From: Vagococcus proximus
GTDB lineage: Bacteria; Bacillota; Bacilli; Lactobacillales; Vagococcaceae
Length of the DNA stretch: 64,000 nt
Assembly: GCF_029143285.1 (NCBI RefSeq)
Contig: NZ_JAPDSH010000003.1
Span: 124,001 to 188,000 of the forward strand
Direction: 5' to 3'
Shown here one piece after another: positions 14,789-23,557 of the stretch (position 1 is its first letter; each line of letters starts with the position of its first letter). Both the position numbers and the translations under genes were made by a program. The notes beneath the pieces were generated by a model. That model was not told where the DNA came from. It ran no database searches and saw only the letters and a program-made list of their open reading frames with translations.

Positions 14789-17401
14789 CTACTCGTTTGC
14801 CATTAGTCCTACTTGTGCTGCTGTTAGACGTGCAAGCGGTACTCTAAACGGCGAACATGACACATAATCCAATCCTATTGATTGGAAGAATTTAATCGAT
14901 GTTGGGTCACCTCCTAATTCGCCACAGACGCCAATCACCATATCCGGTTTAATACTACGCCCTCTGGCCACAGCTAATTTAATTAACTCCCCGACACCAT
15001 GTTCATCAATCGTTTGGAATGGGTCATGGGAAATAATCCCTTTTTCAAGATACTCTGATAAGAATTTAGTGGCATCATCTCTAGAGAAACCATATGTCAT
15101 TTGGGTTAAATCATTTGTTCCGAAGCTAAAGAAATCTGCTTCTTTTGCTAAGTCATCTGCGATCAAGCAAGCACGAGGCAACTCAATCATTGTCCCAATT
15201 TCATAAGGGAATGGGCATTTTTCACGTCCCATCACATCATCTATCACCTTAATTAATTGTGCTTTAATTTGTGACAACTCTTCCTTCTCCGCAACCAAGG
15301 GAATCATGATTTCAGGAACAACAGGTACCCCTTTACGACGCAATGTCATCGCGCTTAAGATAATCGCTTTAACTTGAACTTGATATAATTCTGGTAATGT
15401 CACGCCTAAACGACAACCGCGATGCCCTAGCATTGGATTTGTTTCTTCTAGGCTATGGATACGATTTGTTAATTTGGAAACATCCCACTCAATTTCTTTC
15501 GCTAAAACTTCAATTTCTTTTGAACTTGAGGGTAAAAATTCATGCAACGGTGGATCTAATAGACGAATGACCATCGGTTTTTCTCTCACGATATGGTACA
15601 TTTTCTCAAAATCTGAACGTTGATAATCTAATAATTTTTCTAAAGCTTCTTGTTTTTCTGCCTCATCTTCTGTTAGGACTACTTTACGAATTTCTTGTAG
15701 GCGCTCTTTCTTGAAAAACATGTGCTCCGTACGAGCTAAGCCGACACCCACTGCACCGAAGTCCATCGCTGTTTGTAAATCTTGCGGCGTTTCAGCATTG
15801 GCTCTTACTTTTAAATCTGATACTGTATCTGCCCACTCCAACAACGTTGTCAGATGATGATTGGTTGTAATGCTTTCTTTTTCTAATACACCCAGGTAAA
15901 TGACACCTGACGTTCCGTCAACAGAAACCCAGTCACCTTCTTCTAAGGTCACACGATCTACCGAAACCGTTCCGGCTTCCTCATCAATCACTAGATTGCC
16001 ACACCCTGTGACACAACACGTCCCCATACCTCTAGCAACAACTGCTGCATGAGAGGTCATCCCTCCGTGATTCGTTACAATCGCTTGACTGGTAATCATA
16101 CCTTCAATATCATCTGGTGACGTTTCATTTCGAACTAAAATAACAGGATCACCTGCTAAATGAAGAGCTTTTGCTGCTTCTGAATCAAAACAAATTTTTC
16201 CGCTTGCTGCCCCTGGACTAGCACCTAACCCTTTAGAAAATAGCGTTGCTCTTGCCTTACTCTCTTCGGAAAAAACATCATGCAATGTTGAGTTAACCAT
16301 ATCAGGGGTTACTTTCAATAAGGCCTCTTCTTTTGTGATCAGACGCTCTTCTGCCATCTCCACTGCAATTCTTAATGCCGCCTGATTTGTTCGTTTGCCA
16401 TTACGTGTTTGCAGTAAATACAAACGATTATCTTCTATTGTAAACTCAATATCTTGCATGTCATGGTAGTGCGTTTCTAATTGCTCAACTAATTTTTTCA
16501 ATTCATGATACATGTTAGGCATTTCTTCCGCTAAAGATGCAATCGGTTGTGGTGTTCTGATACCAGCAACCACATCTTCCCCTTGAGCATTAATCAAAAA
16601 TTCGCCGAATAATTCATTCTCACCATCTGATGGATTTCGAGAAAAAACAACGCCTGTCCCACTCTCTTCACCACTATTTCCGAAGACCATACTCTGGACA
16701 TTAACGGCTGTCCCTAGATTATGATCTATGTTATGTAACTCTCTGTATGTCATCGCGCGTTTATTATTCCATGATTCAAAAATAGCTGTTACCGCAATTC
16801 TCAATTGCTCAGTTGCCGTTTGCGGGAAGACTAACCCGTGTTCCTCGTAAAGTTTATGAAATTTAGTAATGATAGTTTTTAGTTCTGTTAACGAAAAATC
16901 TGTCACATTTTTTTTAGATTGCTCTTCTTGCCTCGCAATAATATTATCAAATTTAATCTTTGGAATAGCATAGACCACTTCACCAAACATTTGAAGTAGA
17001 CGACGATAACAATCATAAGCAAAGTGTGCATCACCTGTTAATTCAGCAAATCCCTCTACTGTCTCATCACTCAAACCTAAATTTAAAATTGTATCCATCA
17101 TACCAGGCATCGAAAACTGTGACCCACTTCTAACTGATACTAATAGTAAATTAGTCGGATCATCAAAATGCTTACCAGTTCGCTGTTCTAACCGTTCTAT
17201 AGCACCATCTAACTCTGACCATAGTTGAGAAACGCTTTCATTATTTTCTAAATAATTAATACATGTAGGAGTGGTTATGGTGAAACCAGTTGGTACAGGT
17301 AATCCCAAACGAGACATTTCTGCTAGATTAGCACCCTTTCCCCCAAGCAACTTTCTCATTTCACCAGTACCTTCTGAAAAATCGTAAATACGTTTTGTCA
17401 T
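14789..17401 (-). CDS. ppdK: Pyruvate, phosphate dikinase
   Basis: An 870-residue enzyme that interconverts pyruvate, ATP and phosphate with PEP, AMP and pyrophosphate. It has an N-terminal ATP-grasp domain (about 1-340; LLGGKGANLAEM at 18-29), the swivelling phospho-His domain with NHGGMTSHAAVVARGMG (catalytic His-451, regulatory Thr-449), and a C-terminal PEP/pyruvate TIM barrel (about 520-870; GTMIELPRA, SFGTNDLTQMTYG, GVCGELGGD). A start at 17419 would put the ribosome binding GGAGG inside the gene, so 17401 is chosen. It leads the operon with its two regulators. The length is normal. Confidence 0.95.
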   Translation of the reverse strand: MTKRIYDFSEGTGEMRKLLGGKGANLAEMSRLGLPVPTGFTITTPTCINYLENNESVSQLWSELDGAIERLEQRTGKHFDDPTNLLLVSVRSGSQFSMPGMMDTILNLGLSDETVEGFAELTGDAHFAYDCYRRLLQMFGEVVYAIPKIKFDNIIARQEEQSKKNVTDFSLTELKTIITKFHKLYEEHGLVFPQTATEQLRIAVTAIFESWNNKRAMTYRELHNIDHNLGTAVNVQSMVFGNSGEESGTGVVFSRNPSDGENELFGEFLINAQGEDVVAGIRTPQPIASLAEEMPNMYHELKKLVEQLETHYHDMQDIEFTIEDNRLYLLQTRNGKRTNQAALRIAVEMAEERLITKEEALLKVTPDMVNSTLHDVFSEESKARATLFSKGLGASPGAASGKICFDSEAAKALHLAGDPVILVRNETSPDDIEGMITSQAIVTNHGGMTSHAAVVARGMGTCCVTGCGNLVIDEEAGTVSVDRVTLEEGDWVSVDGTSGVIYLGVLEKESITTNHHLTTLLEWADTVSDLKVRANAETPQDLQTAMDFGAVGVGLARTEHMFFKKERLQEIRKVVLTEDEAEKQEALEKLLDYQRSDFEKMYHIVREKPMVIRLLDPPLHEFLPSSSKEIEVLAKEIEWDVSKLTNRIHSLEETNPMLGHRGCRLGVTLPELYQVQVKAIILSAMTLRRKGVPVVPEIMIPLVAEKEELSQIKAQLIKVIDDVMGREKCPFPYEIGTMIELPRACLIADDLAKEADFFSFGTNDLTQMTYGFSRDDATKFLSEYLEKGIISHDPFQTIDEHGVGELIKLAVARGRSIKPDMVIGVCGELGGDPTSIKFFQSIGLDYVSCSPFRVPLARLTAAQVGLMANE

Positions 17402-17451
17402 GATTAGTATAACCTCCAAGTTATGAATTTTATTAAGATGTTTTATTTTAT

Positions 17452-17516
17452 ATAAGACGTATCATTTGTATGGGTTGATTATATAATACGTCTTATATAT
17501 ATTCAAGACGTATTAT
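17452..17516 (-). promoter_or_regulatory. ppdK promoter with three CcpN-like operator copies
   Basis: On the minus strand TTGAAT (17501-17506), a 17-base spacer and TATAAT (17478-17483) form a good promoter. The motif AAGACGTATYAT occurs three times: plus strand near 17452-17465, minus strand at 17483-17496 inside the spacer, and plus strand at 17504-17516 over the -35. Repression by the operon's own CcpN is the natural reading. Confidence 0.7.
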
Positions 17517-17552
17517 ATAACTTTTTTTATATCCTTCCTATTCTGGACGAAA

Positions 17553-17577
17553 AAAAGAGCCCCAAGAGGCTCTTTTA
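17553..17577 (-). terminator. Intrinsic terminator of the zinc-ribbon protein gene
   Basis: On the minus strand AAAAGAGCCTCTTGGGGCTCTT is followed by a T tract, just past the stop codon. Confidence 0.85.
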
Positions 17578-17585
17578 AATTTATA

Positions 17586-18920
17586 TTATCTTTTTAACAT
17601 CAACTCATATGCCTCTTTTCCAATGGTTTGCAAGATAGAAATTTGTTCAGATTCATCACCATTCTCAGACATAACTGTTAAAATATAACTTCCTTCCGGA
17701 CCTTCAACTAATAATGTATCATTTTGGACACCGAAATCACTATATTCCCCCGATTTACAGTATATTTTCATTTTATCAGAAATAGAATTTGCAAGTTTAT
17801 CATGATTTTTACCTTTAGATAATATCTCTAGCATTTGCCTATCTTCTTCTTCACCTATTAATTTTTTTTCTGCTAATTTGGTCATTAACTCCCCCACATC
17901 ATCAACCGATGTGTAATTATCTTTTCCTTCACTAATAGCTGTTGTATCCCCCATTTTTCGAGCAAGGATAGTGTCTCTATATCCTCTGTCTAAAATATAA
18001 TCTGATATTTCTTCAATTCCACCTAAACGGTCGATTATAACATTAGTTGCTGTATTGTCACTATCAATAATCATTAAATTCAATAACTCTTCAGTTGTAT
18101 ACACAGTCCCTTCTTCAGCATTCTGTATATCACCCGTTCCAGGAACTTTATCTTCCTCTAACAATTCATACGGCTCATCTAACACTAACTTATCAGCCTT
18201 CACTTGAAAAAATGCATTTTCCAAAATAAAAAGTTTAATCGTACTTGCCGATAACATCTTCTTACTACTTCCACTTACTCCATTAGGTTCAGAAAGATCA
18301 TGTAAGTAATAACTATAATATCCTTTTAATCCCTTAACATTTTCAACAATTTTATTGGGTAACTCTTTCATAAAACTTGAACCCTTTTTTTTCTTAACTT
18401 CTTTTTCCTCAGTCTCGTGTATATCCTCTTCTTTTTGGGATACCTTAGTCTGTTCCATACTCGTCTTTAAAAGCGATTCTGTTTGTTCAGTCTCATTAGA
18501 TGCCTCTATGGTTTCCACAGTAACAGCTATCTTTTCCCCAGCATGCTTTTGACTCATATTAATCGTTCCAATAATCCCGATAGCTACACCAAATAAAAAT
18601 AATAATAGGCCTTTAAACAGTACTATCTTTCTATTTTTCACTTTTTTAATGGGTTCATCCACATTTTTTTGAATTTGTATGTCTTTAACTACCTCGGTCT
18701 GCTCTTGGCTACCCTTAAGTTGGACATTCTTTTCTTCAGAATTCGAAATTGTAGCTTCAACTTTTGGAATTATTTCTACTCCATTTTTTTCTAATCGTTC
18801 ATTTCTTCTAGTTACTCGTCTTTTAGATTTACTTTTTTTTCTTGAAGGTGTCTTTTTACGACAATTTCCACACACAATTTTTCCTGTTTCAACTTCATTA
18901 TGACATTTTCTACAACGCAT
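17586..18920 (-). CDS. Membrane protein: zinc ribbon, TM helix and serine beta-lactamase-fold domain
   Basis: A 444-residue protein with an unusual layout. An N-terminal zinc ribbon (C3-x2-C6 and C17-x2-C20) is followed by a very basic stretch (about 21-45), a TM helix (about 98-120), an extracellular Glu/Lys-rich linker (about 125-180) and a class A beta-lactamase-like domain (about 185-444). Catalytic motifs are S226-T-I-K229, S287-D-N289, E331-x3-N335 (matching the Glu166/Asn170 pair of class A enzymes) and K389-S-G391 in place of KTG. It is probably a cell-wall-facing hydrolase or esterase with a cytoplasmic sensor tail, or a penicillin-binding fold; drug hydrolysis is not shown. It is monocistronic. 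Confidence 0.75.
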   Translation of the reverse strand: MRCRKCHNEVETGKIVCGNCRKKTPSRKKSKSKRRVTRRNERLEKNGVEIIPKVEATISNSEEKNVQLKGSQEQTEVVKDIQIQKNVDEPIKKVKNRKIVLFKGLLLFLFGVAIGIIGTINMSQKHAGEKIAVTVETIEASNETEQTESLLKTSMEQTKVSQKEEDIHETEEKEVKKKKGSSFMKELPNKIVENVKGLKGYYSYYLHDLSEPNGVSGSSKKMLSASTIKLFILENAFFQVKADKLVLDEPYELLEEDKVPGTGDIQNAEEGTVYTTEELLNLMIIDSDNTATNVIIDRLGGIEEISDYILDRGYRDTILARKMGDTTAISEGKDNYTSVDDVGELMTKLAEKKLIGEEEDRQMLEILSKGKNHDKLANSISDKMKIYCKSGEYSDFGVQNDTLLVEGPEGSYILTVMSENGDESEQISILQTIGKEAYELMLKR

Positions 18921-19045
18921 TATTTTACCTCTATGCTTTTCTTTGATAGTAATCTTCTTATATTACTTTACTATTGTAGCATTTTATCAATTCTATCAAC
19001 TACTTTTTGCAATTTCCTGTCCATTTTTTGATGTTTTTAGTAAAC

Positions 19046-19080
19046 AAAAAAATCTAGACAGCTTATCTGTCTAGATTTTT
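19046..19080 (-). terminator. Intrinsic terminator of the M23 hydrolase gene
   Basis: AATCTAGACAG-CTTAT-CTGTCTAGATT with a T tract on the minus strand, directly after the stop codon. Confidence 0.88.
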
Positions 19081-19082
19081 TA

Positions 19083-20681
19083 TTAAATACCTAATAGAGG
19101 TGCTGGATTTACAAATCCACTCCAAATACCTGTTGCTACACCAAAGTGTAAGTGAACACCTGTTGAATTTCCAGTTGTGCCCATTAAACCAATGGTTTGA
19201 CCAGTAGAGACACTTTGACCGGCTCCTGCAATCAGACTACTCATATGCATGTAGTAAGAATAGTAACCATCACCATGATCAATAATAATATAATTACCTG
19301 CCGAAGGATCAAAACCTGATTGTGCCACAGTTCCTGACTTAGCTGCTAAAATCGGCGTGCCATGTGAACCCGCTAGGTCTATTCCATCATGTCCATTACC
19401 TGATACACCATTCGGATCTTGACGGTAACCAAACGGGCTAGTCACGATTAAAGCACCTGATAGTGGCGATGCCCAACCTGATCCTGTCGCCGGTGGTGTT
19501 GCGACTTCTTCTTTTTCAACTTCTGGTTGTGGTTCTTCTTGCGTTTGTTCTACCACTTCCGTTTCTGTAACTGTTTCTTCTTGTGTTTCTGTTGTCGCCT
19601 CTGTTTGTACTTCTTCTTGTGTTTCTTTCGTTGCTTCTGTAACTTGAGTTTCCTCTTGTGTTTCTGTTGTTGCTTCTGTTGTTGTTTCTGTAACTTGAGT
19701 TCCTTCTTGTGTTTCTGTTGTTGCTTCTGTAACCTGAGTTTCTTCTTGTGTTTCTGTTGTTGCTTCTGTAACTTGAGTTTCTTCAACTACTTGTTGTGCG
19801 TCTTGTTCTTTTTGAGCCTGTTCTTTAGCCGCTTGCTCTTGTTCTGCCTTAGCTCTAGCTTCTTGTTCTGCTTTAATTCTAGTTTCTTGCTCTTTCGCTG
19901 CTTGTTCTTTCGCAATCACCGCTTGACGTGCTTGCTCTTCTTCAGCTTGCTTTTGTAACTTCTCTTGTAATTTTTTCTCTTCTGCTAAACGTTTCAATTC
20001 AGCCTTACGACGTGCTTCTGCTTTTTTCTTTTCTTTAACAAATTTAGATTTCTCAGCCTTTTCTGTCGCTAAAGCCGCACCAATTTCATTAATTTTGACT
20101 GCTTGCTCTAATTTTGCTTCCAATAAAGACTCTTTGTTAGCTGCTAATTCATTTGTCTTTTCTGTAATGACCTCAATTTTTTCTGCCATTTCATCTTGTA
20201 GTACAACGAGCTTCTCTTTATCTTTCTTTTGTGTAGCCATAACATCATTATTTGTTGAAACTAATTTAGTCATTGCCAGTCCTTTAGTAATAGCATCCGT
20301 CAATGATTCCGAATTAGTTAAGATATAAATCAGTGGGGATTCATTGGCATTCAATTGAGCATTACGTGCTTGCTTTTCAATTTGAACTTTACGTTTTTCA
20401 ATTTTTTCTTTCAATACACTTACTTTATCGTTAATCTTATTTAATTTTTCCTCATTTGAAACTTTCTCTGCTAATGTCGCGTCATACTCCGCTTCTAATT
20501 GTGAAATATCGGACTCTAATGACCCCAGATAAGCATCTGCTTCAGCTTTATCCTTTGTAATCGCATCAATTTTGTTATCTGCTGCTTGGATTTTATCATC
20601 AATACTATCTGCTAAACTAACTAATGGACTTGATACACCCATTGTAATAACTGTTAGTGCTAAAATTAAACTCTTCTTCAT
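19083..20681 (-). CDS. Secreted peptidoglycan hydrolase: PcsB-type coiled coil plus M23 peptidase
   Basis: A 532-residue protein with a signal peptide (1-24), a long coiled coil (about 25-300), a Thr/Glu/Gln-rich repeat linker (about 300-395, with repeated TEATTETQEE units) and an M23 metallopeptidase domain (about 405-532). Zinc motifs are HDGIDLA and HLHFG, with YYSYYMHM between them. M23 enzymes cut peptide cross-links or stems in peptidoglycan. The coil resembles that of the NlpC/P60 protein at 44505-46151, including the LTNSESLTDAITKGL / VLNSDSISLAITRLA segment. In PcsB this module is controlled by FtsEX. It is divergent from an orphan response regulator. Confidence 0.88.
   Translation of the reverse strand: MKKSLILALTVITMGVSSPLVSLADSIDDKIQAADNKIDAITKDKAEADAYLGSLESDISQLEAEYDATLAEKVSNEEKLNKINDKVSVLKEKIEKRKVQIEKQARNAQLNANESPLIYILTNSESLTDAITKGLAMTKLVSTNNDVMATQKKDKEKLVVLQDEMAEKIEVITEKTNELAANKESLLEAKLEQAVKINEIGAALATEKAEKSKFVKEKKKAEARRKAELKRLAEEKKLQEKLQKQAEEEQARQAVIAKEQAAKEQETRIKAEQEARAKAEQEQAAKEQAQKEQDAQQVVEETQVTEATTETQEETQVTEATTETQEGTQVTETTTEATTETQEETQVTEATKETQEEVQTEATTETQEETVTETEVVEQTQEEPQPEVEKEEVATPPATGSGWASPLSGALIVTSPFGYRQDPNGVSGNGHDGIDLAGSHGTPILAAKSGTVAQSGFDPSAGNYIIIDHGDGYYSYYMHMSSLIAGAGQSVSTGQTIGLMGTTGNSTGVHLHFGVATGIWSGFVNPAPLLGI
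19560..19790 (-). repeat. Degenerate Thr/Glu/Gln repeat in the M23 hydrolase linker
   Basis: Imperfect units of 30-42 bases encode copies of ETQVTEATTETQEE. They form a flexible spacer between coil and enzyme. The plus strand shows a spurious Cys/Phe-rich frame here, which is not a gene. Confidence 0.8.
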
Positions 20682-20790
20682 AGTTGTTGTGTTCTCCTTT
20701 ATTTTAACTCTTATTAATATGAGCTTTACCTACCCTCATACGATACCTTATAGATGTGTAGATTTTATGGAGATAAGCCCAAATATCGGA

Positions 20791-20815
20791 ATCGTAACGA
20801 TTGAAATATAACGAT
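20791..20815. promoter_or_regulatory. Repeated TAACGAT motif between hydrolase and response regulator genes
   Basis: An 11-base near-palindrome ATCGTAACGAT (20791-20801) is followed by another TAACGAT at 20809-20815, 14 bases on. It lies in the 244-base divergent gap. It may be a response-regulator site, which is inferred from position only. Confidence 0.3.
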
Positions 20816-20925
20816 AACATTTGATAATTTTAGAGTAATTTAGATATCCTTGCTTTTGTAAAAAATAGTAAAGCTATGATATTATGGGCTTATCATACTG
20901 AATTTCATTAGAAAGGACGTTTAAT

Positions 20926-21621
20926 ATGAAGATTATTTTATTGGATAATGACGTAGATGATTCTAAAAAATTAAAATCTTTTTTAGAGTCACAAAACTAC
21001 ACGGTATTCCTAGCTGATTCTAAAAGCCAGCTGACAGAACTTATTTCTACTAATCAAATAGATTTACTTTTAATCGATCCTCTCTCCTCTGAAGGAAATG
21101 ACTACTACTATATTGAGGAACTTACAACCACCTATCAAATGCCACTTATTATTGTTAGTACTTTTAACGACGAAACTAATGTTGTGGCTGGTTTGTCTTC
21201 TGGAGCCGATGATTACCTTTCAAAACCTATTCGTTACCAAGAATTATTGGCTCGAATAAATAAAACAATGAAACATCAAGGTAATAGCTCACATTCTGAT
21301 ATTCTGCTCTTTGATGAAGGAACCCTTTGTATCACCCCATCATCACGACAAGTCTTTATTCAAGGTAAAGAGGTGACTCTTACACATTCAGAATACTTAT
21401 TACTACTCACTTTAGCTGGTAATCCTACAAAATATTTCTCTAGAAGCGAATTACTTGATCAGGTGAAAGGGATTGATTTCGATGGACATGATCGCATTAT
21501 TGATTCTCATATTAAAGATCTTAGAAAGAAAATCGAACCTAATCCTAAAGAACCACGTTATATTATTACGGTCCATGGAAGTGGGTATCGGTTTGGTCCA
21601 CTTGATACATTTTTCAATTAA
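20926..21621 (+). CDS. Orphan OmpR-family response regulator
   Basis: A 231-residue regulator with a receiver domain (1-118) and OmpR/PhoB winged helix (about 130-228). The receiver keeps the acidic pocket (D7, D9), phospho-acceptor D51 and Lys in LSKPIR, although the loop after D51 is atypical (DPLSSEG rather than DxxMP). The winged helix shows LTHSEYLLLLTLAGNP and RYIITVHGSGYRF. No histidine kinase adjoins it. AGAAAGGACG precedes the ATG. Divergence from an M23 hydrolase suggests a possible cell-wall target, which is inference. Confidence 0.85.
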   Translation: MKIILLDNDVDDSKKLKSFLESQNYTVFLADSKSQLTELISTNQIDLLLIDPLSSEGNDYYYIEELTTTYQMPLIIVSTFNDETNVVAGLSSGADDYLSKPIRYQELLARINKTMKHQGNSSHSDILLFDEGTLCITPSSRQVFIQGKEVTLTHSEYLLLLTLAGNPTKYFSRSELLDQVKGIDFDGHDRIIDSHIKDLRKKIEPNPKEPRYIITVHGSGYRFGPLDTFFN

Positions 21622-21730
21622 GAAACATTTACAGAACTCTATTTTCAGTTCCATATCCATTACTAACTATCGTTTTGTGTACTTTTCTAACCAAATTGAT
21701 AGTTAAGTTTTAATAATAGATTGTTTTATA

Positions 21731-21760
21731 TTGCACAGTGCTAATATATCGTGATATTAT
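21731..21760 (+). promoter_or_regulatory. Promoter of the 68-residue protein gene
   Basis: TTGCAC (21731-21736), an 18-base spacer and TATTAT (21755-21760). Confidence 0.45.
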
Positions 21761-21791
21761 TTTCTTATCTTATTGAAGGAGATGACTAGTT

Positions 21792-21998
21792 ATGAAACCA
21801 GAAGAATTAGTAGCAAAAGCTAAAGAAATGTTAAATGATGGTAAATTAGAAGACGCTAAAGCGTTCATCGAAGAGCACAAAGAAGATATTGGAGATAAAA
21901 TCCATGATCTTACAGGTTTATTAGGTGAAAATGCTGGTGAAGCATTACATAATGCTGAAGGTATGTTAGACAAAGTTAAAGGTCTTTTCGGCAAATAA
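21792..21998 (+). CDS. Small acidic helical protein of unknown function
   Basis: A 68-residue protein with its own promoter, a strong GAAGGAGATG binding region and a strong terminator, so it is probably well expressed. The sequence is soluble and mostly helical, with an acidic first half (KPEELVAKAKEMLNDGKLED) and an amphipathic tail ending DKVKGLFGK. No signal peptide or membrane span is seen. I do not recognise a family. The layout resembles small stress-induced helical proteins, but that is only an impression. Confidence 0.6.
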   Translation: MKPEELVAKAKEMLNDGKLEDAKAFIEEHKEDIGDKIHDLTGLLGENAGEALHNAEGMLDKVKGLFGK

Positions 21999-22013
21999 TC
22001 CACCCATTATGAG

Positions 22014-22046
22014 AAAAAAAGGGCTTCCATTAGGAAGCCCTTTTTT
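22014..22046 (+). terminator. Intrinsic terminator
   Basis: GGGCTTCC-ATTA-GGAAGCCC followed by six T, after the 68-residue gene. Confidence 0.92.
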
Positions 22047-22116
22047 CTATTGTTTTTTCCAAAACCTTATGATATAGTTTTGGAAACTAGATAAAATAAT
22101 CAAGGAGATCATTTAC

Positions 22117-22665
22117 ATGTCCGATTCAGATATTCATTGGCAAACCAATCTTAATAGTATACATTTGCCTCGTTGGCACGAGTTACCTGATATCCCTATT
22201 TATATGGATCAACTTGTAACTTTGGTTGAACGTTATACTCTTCCTTTTAAATTAGGTTCAAGCAATCAACATTTAATTACATCTGCAATGATCAATAACT
22301 ACGTCAAAAAAAAATGGATTTTACCACCTGAGAAAAAAAAATATGACCGTAGACATCTTGCCAAATTAATTATCATTACAACTCTAAAGCAATCCTTTGA
22401 TATGTCTATCATTCAAAAAGGGATAGCAACCCAACAAGGTGACGGTGTTGATTACCGTATTAATTACGATCAATTTTGCCAACAAATGGAAGATACGATA
22501 CAACAATTTCTAGTTGTTGACAATCTAGTTAAGTTGGAAATGCCCCTTGTAAATACTAATTATTTACCTATACAAATGGCAACAATTTCACTTGTTGCTA
22601 AGCTTATAGCCGAACATACGATTGATCGTATACCCACTAAACATACAGAAACTGAGGATAACTGA
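22117..22665 (+). CDS. DUF1836 domain-containing protein
   Basis: A 182-residue cytoplasmic protein of the DUF1836 group, which has a MerR-like helix-turn-helix look. The core SAMINNYVKKKWILPPEKKKY (split here: SAMINNYVKKKW about 56-67, then ILPPEKKKYDRRHLAKL about 68-84) and TTLKQSFDMSIIQKGI (about 88-103) are the conserved parts. AAGGAGAT precedes the ATG. It ends 3 bases before a degV-family gene, so the two share a transcript. Such pairs are common in Lactobacillales. The function is unproven. Confidence 0.8.
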   Translation: MSDSDIHWQTNLNSIHLPRWHELPDIPIYMDQLVTLVERYTLPFKLGSSNQHLITSAMINNYVKKKWILPPEKKKYDRRHLAKLIIITTLKQSFDMSIIQKGIATQQGDGVDYRINYDQFCQQMEDTIQQFLVVDNLVKLEMPLVNTNYLPIQMATISLVAKLIAEHTIDRIPTKHTETEDN

Positions 22666-22668
22666 CCT

Positions 22669-23523
22669 ATGAAAAATTCTATCGCCTTACTAGTAGACTC
22701 TGGAGTAGATTTACCAAAAGATATTTCAAATCAAGCTGGGATTTATGAAGTCCCTTTAAATATTATTTACAAAGATGCGACTTATATTGACAATGTTACG
22801 ATTACTTCTGATGAAATTTATGCACGATTAGATACGGAAATTCCATCTACATCGCTACCTGATGGAAATACAATTCATGCAATCGTAGAGCAAATACTTG
22901 CTGATGGCTACACTCAAGCTATTGTTTTAACTATCTCAACTGGTTTAAGTGGCACATACAATGCGCTAAAACTTAATTTAGAACATTTTCCACAACTAGA
23001 AACAGCGATGATTGATACTAAAAATATTACAATGGGGGCTGCGCTTCAAGGTGTCTATGCCAAAGAATTAATTGATAGCGGTTTAGACCTAGCCACAATT
23101 GAATCACGCTTAAATGCCAATATTCCAAATGCCAAAGTTTACTTCAGCTTACCAACCTTAGAGTATTTGAAAAAAGGTGGCCGTATCGGACTTGTCTCTT
23201 CTGTTATTGGACACGCTCTAAACCTTCATCCCGTTATCTCTTGTAATGAAGAAGGTGTCTATCATACTGTTACAAAAGCCCGTGGCCGTAAACGTAGCTT
23301 AGAAAAAATGATTCAAGATGCTGAAAAATTTGTCGCATCTAGTACACTTTATGATATTGGTGTTGCACATTCTAATTGTCCAGAAGATGCTAAAGCCTTG
23401 ATGGCAACAATTAAAGAGCGTCTTCCACATAGTAATATTTTCTTATTCGACCAAGTTACACCTGCCTTAGGTGTTCATGTCGGTCCTGATGGCGTCGGCT
23501 TTGCTATTATGAAACGTGATTAA
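22669..23523 (+). CDS. DegV family fatty-acid-binding protein (FakB-like)
   Basis: A 284-residue protein of the DegV fold, the usual length. ALLVDSGVDLP (6-16) and TISTGLSGTYNA (about 86-97) line the fatty-acid carboxylate site, and KKGGRIGLVSSVIG (about 168-181) is conserved. FakB proteins present exogenous fatty acids to the kinase FakA, making acyl-phosphate for lipid synthesis. Which fatty acid it prefers cannot be told. It is translated from just after the DUF1836 stop codon. Confidence 0.88.
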   Translation: MKNSIALLVDSGVDLPKDISNQAGIYEVPLNIIYKDATYIDNVTITSDEIYARLDTEIPSTSLPDGNTIHAIVEQILADGYTQAIVLTISTGLSGTYNALKLNLEHFPQLETAMIDTKNITMGAALQGVYAKELIDSGLDLATIESRLNANIPNAKVYFSLPTLEYLKKGGRIGLVSSVIGHALNLHPVISCNEEGVYHTVTKARGRKRSLEKMIQDAEKFVASSTLYDIGVAHSNCPEDAKALMATIKERLPHSNIFLFDQVTPALGVHVGPDGVGFAIMKRD

Positions 23524-23557
23524 AAAAAACTCCCTAACTATTAGGGAGTTTTTTTTA
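23522..23557. terminator. Bidirectional intrinsic terminator
   Basis: AAAAAACTCCCTAA-CTA-TTAGGGAGTTTTTT lies between convergent degV-like and histidine kinase genes. Confidence 0.92.

Noticed and set aside
19527-19958. Plus-strand Cys/Phe-rich 143-residue frame
   Set aside because: It is antisense to the Thr/Glu/Gln repeat of the M23 hydrolase and arises from low-complexity codons.
20861-20885. WalR box upstream of the response regulator
   Set aside because: TGTAAA is followed by AGTAAAG at the wrong spacing and lacks the second TGT.
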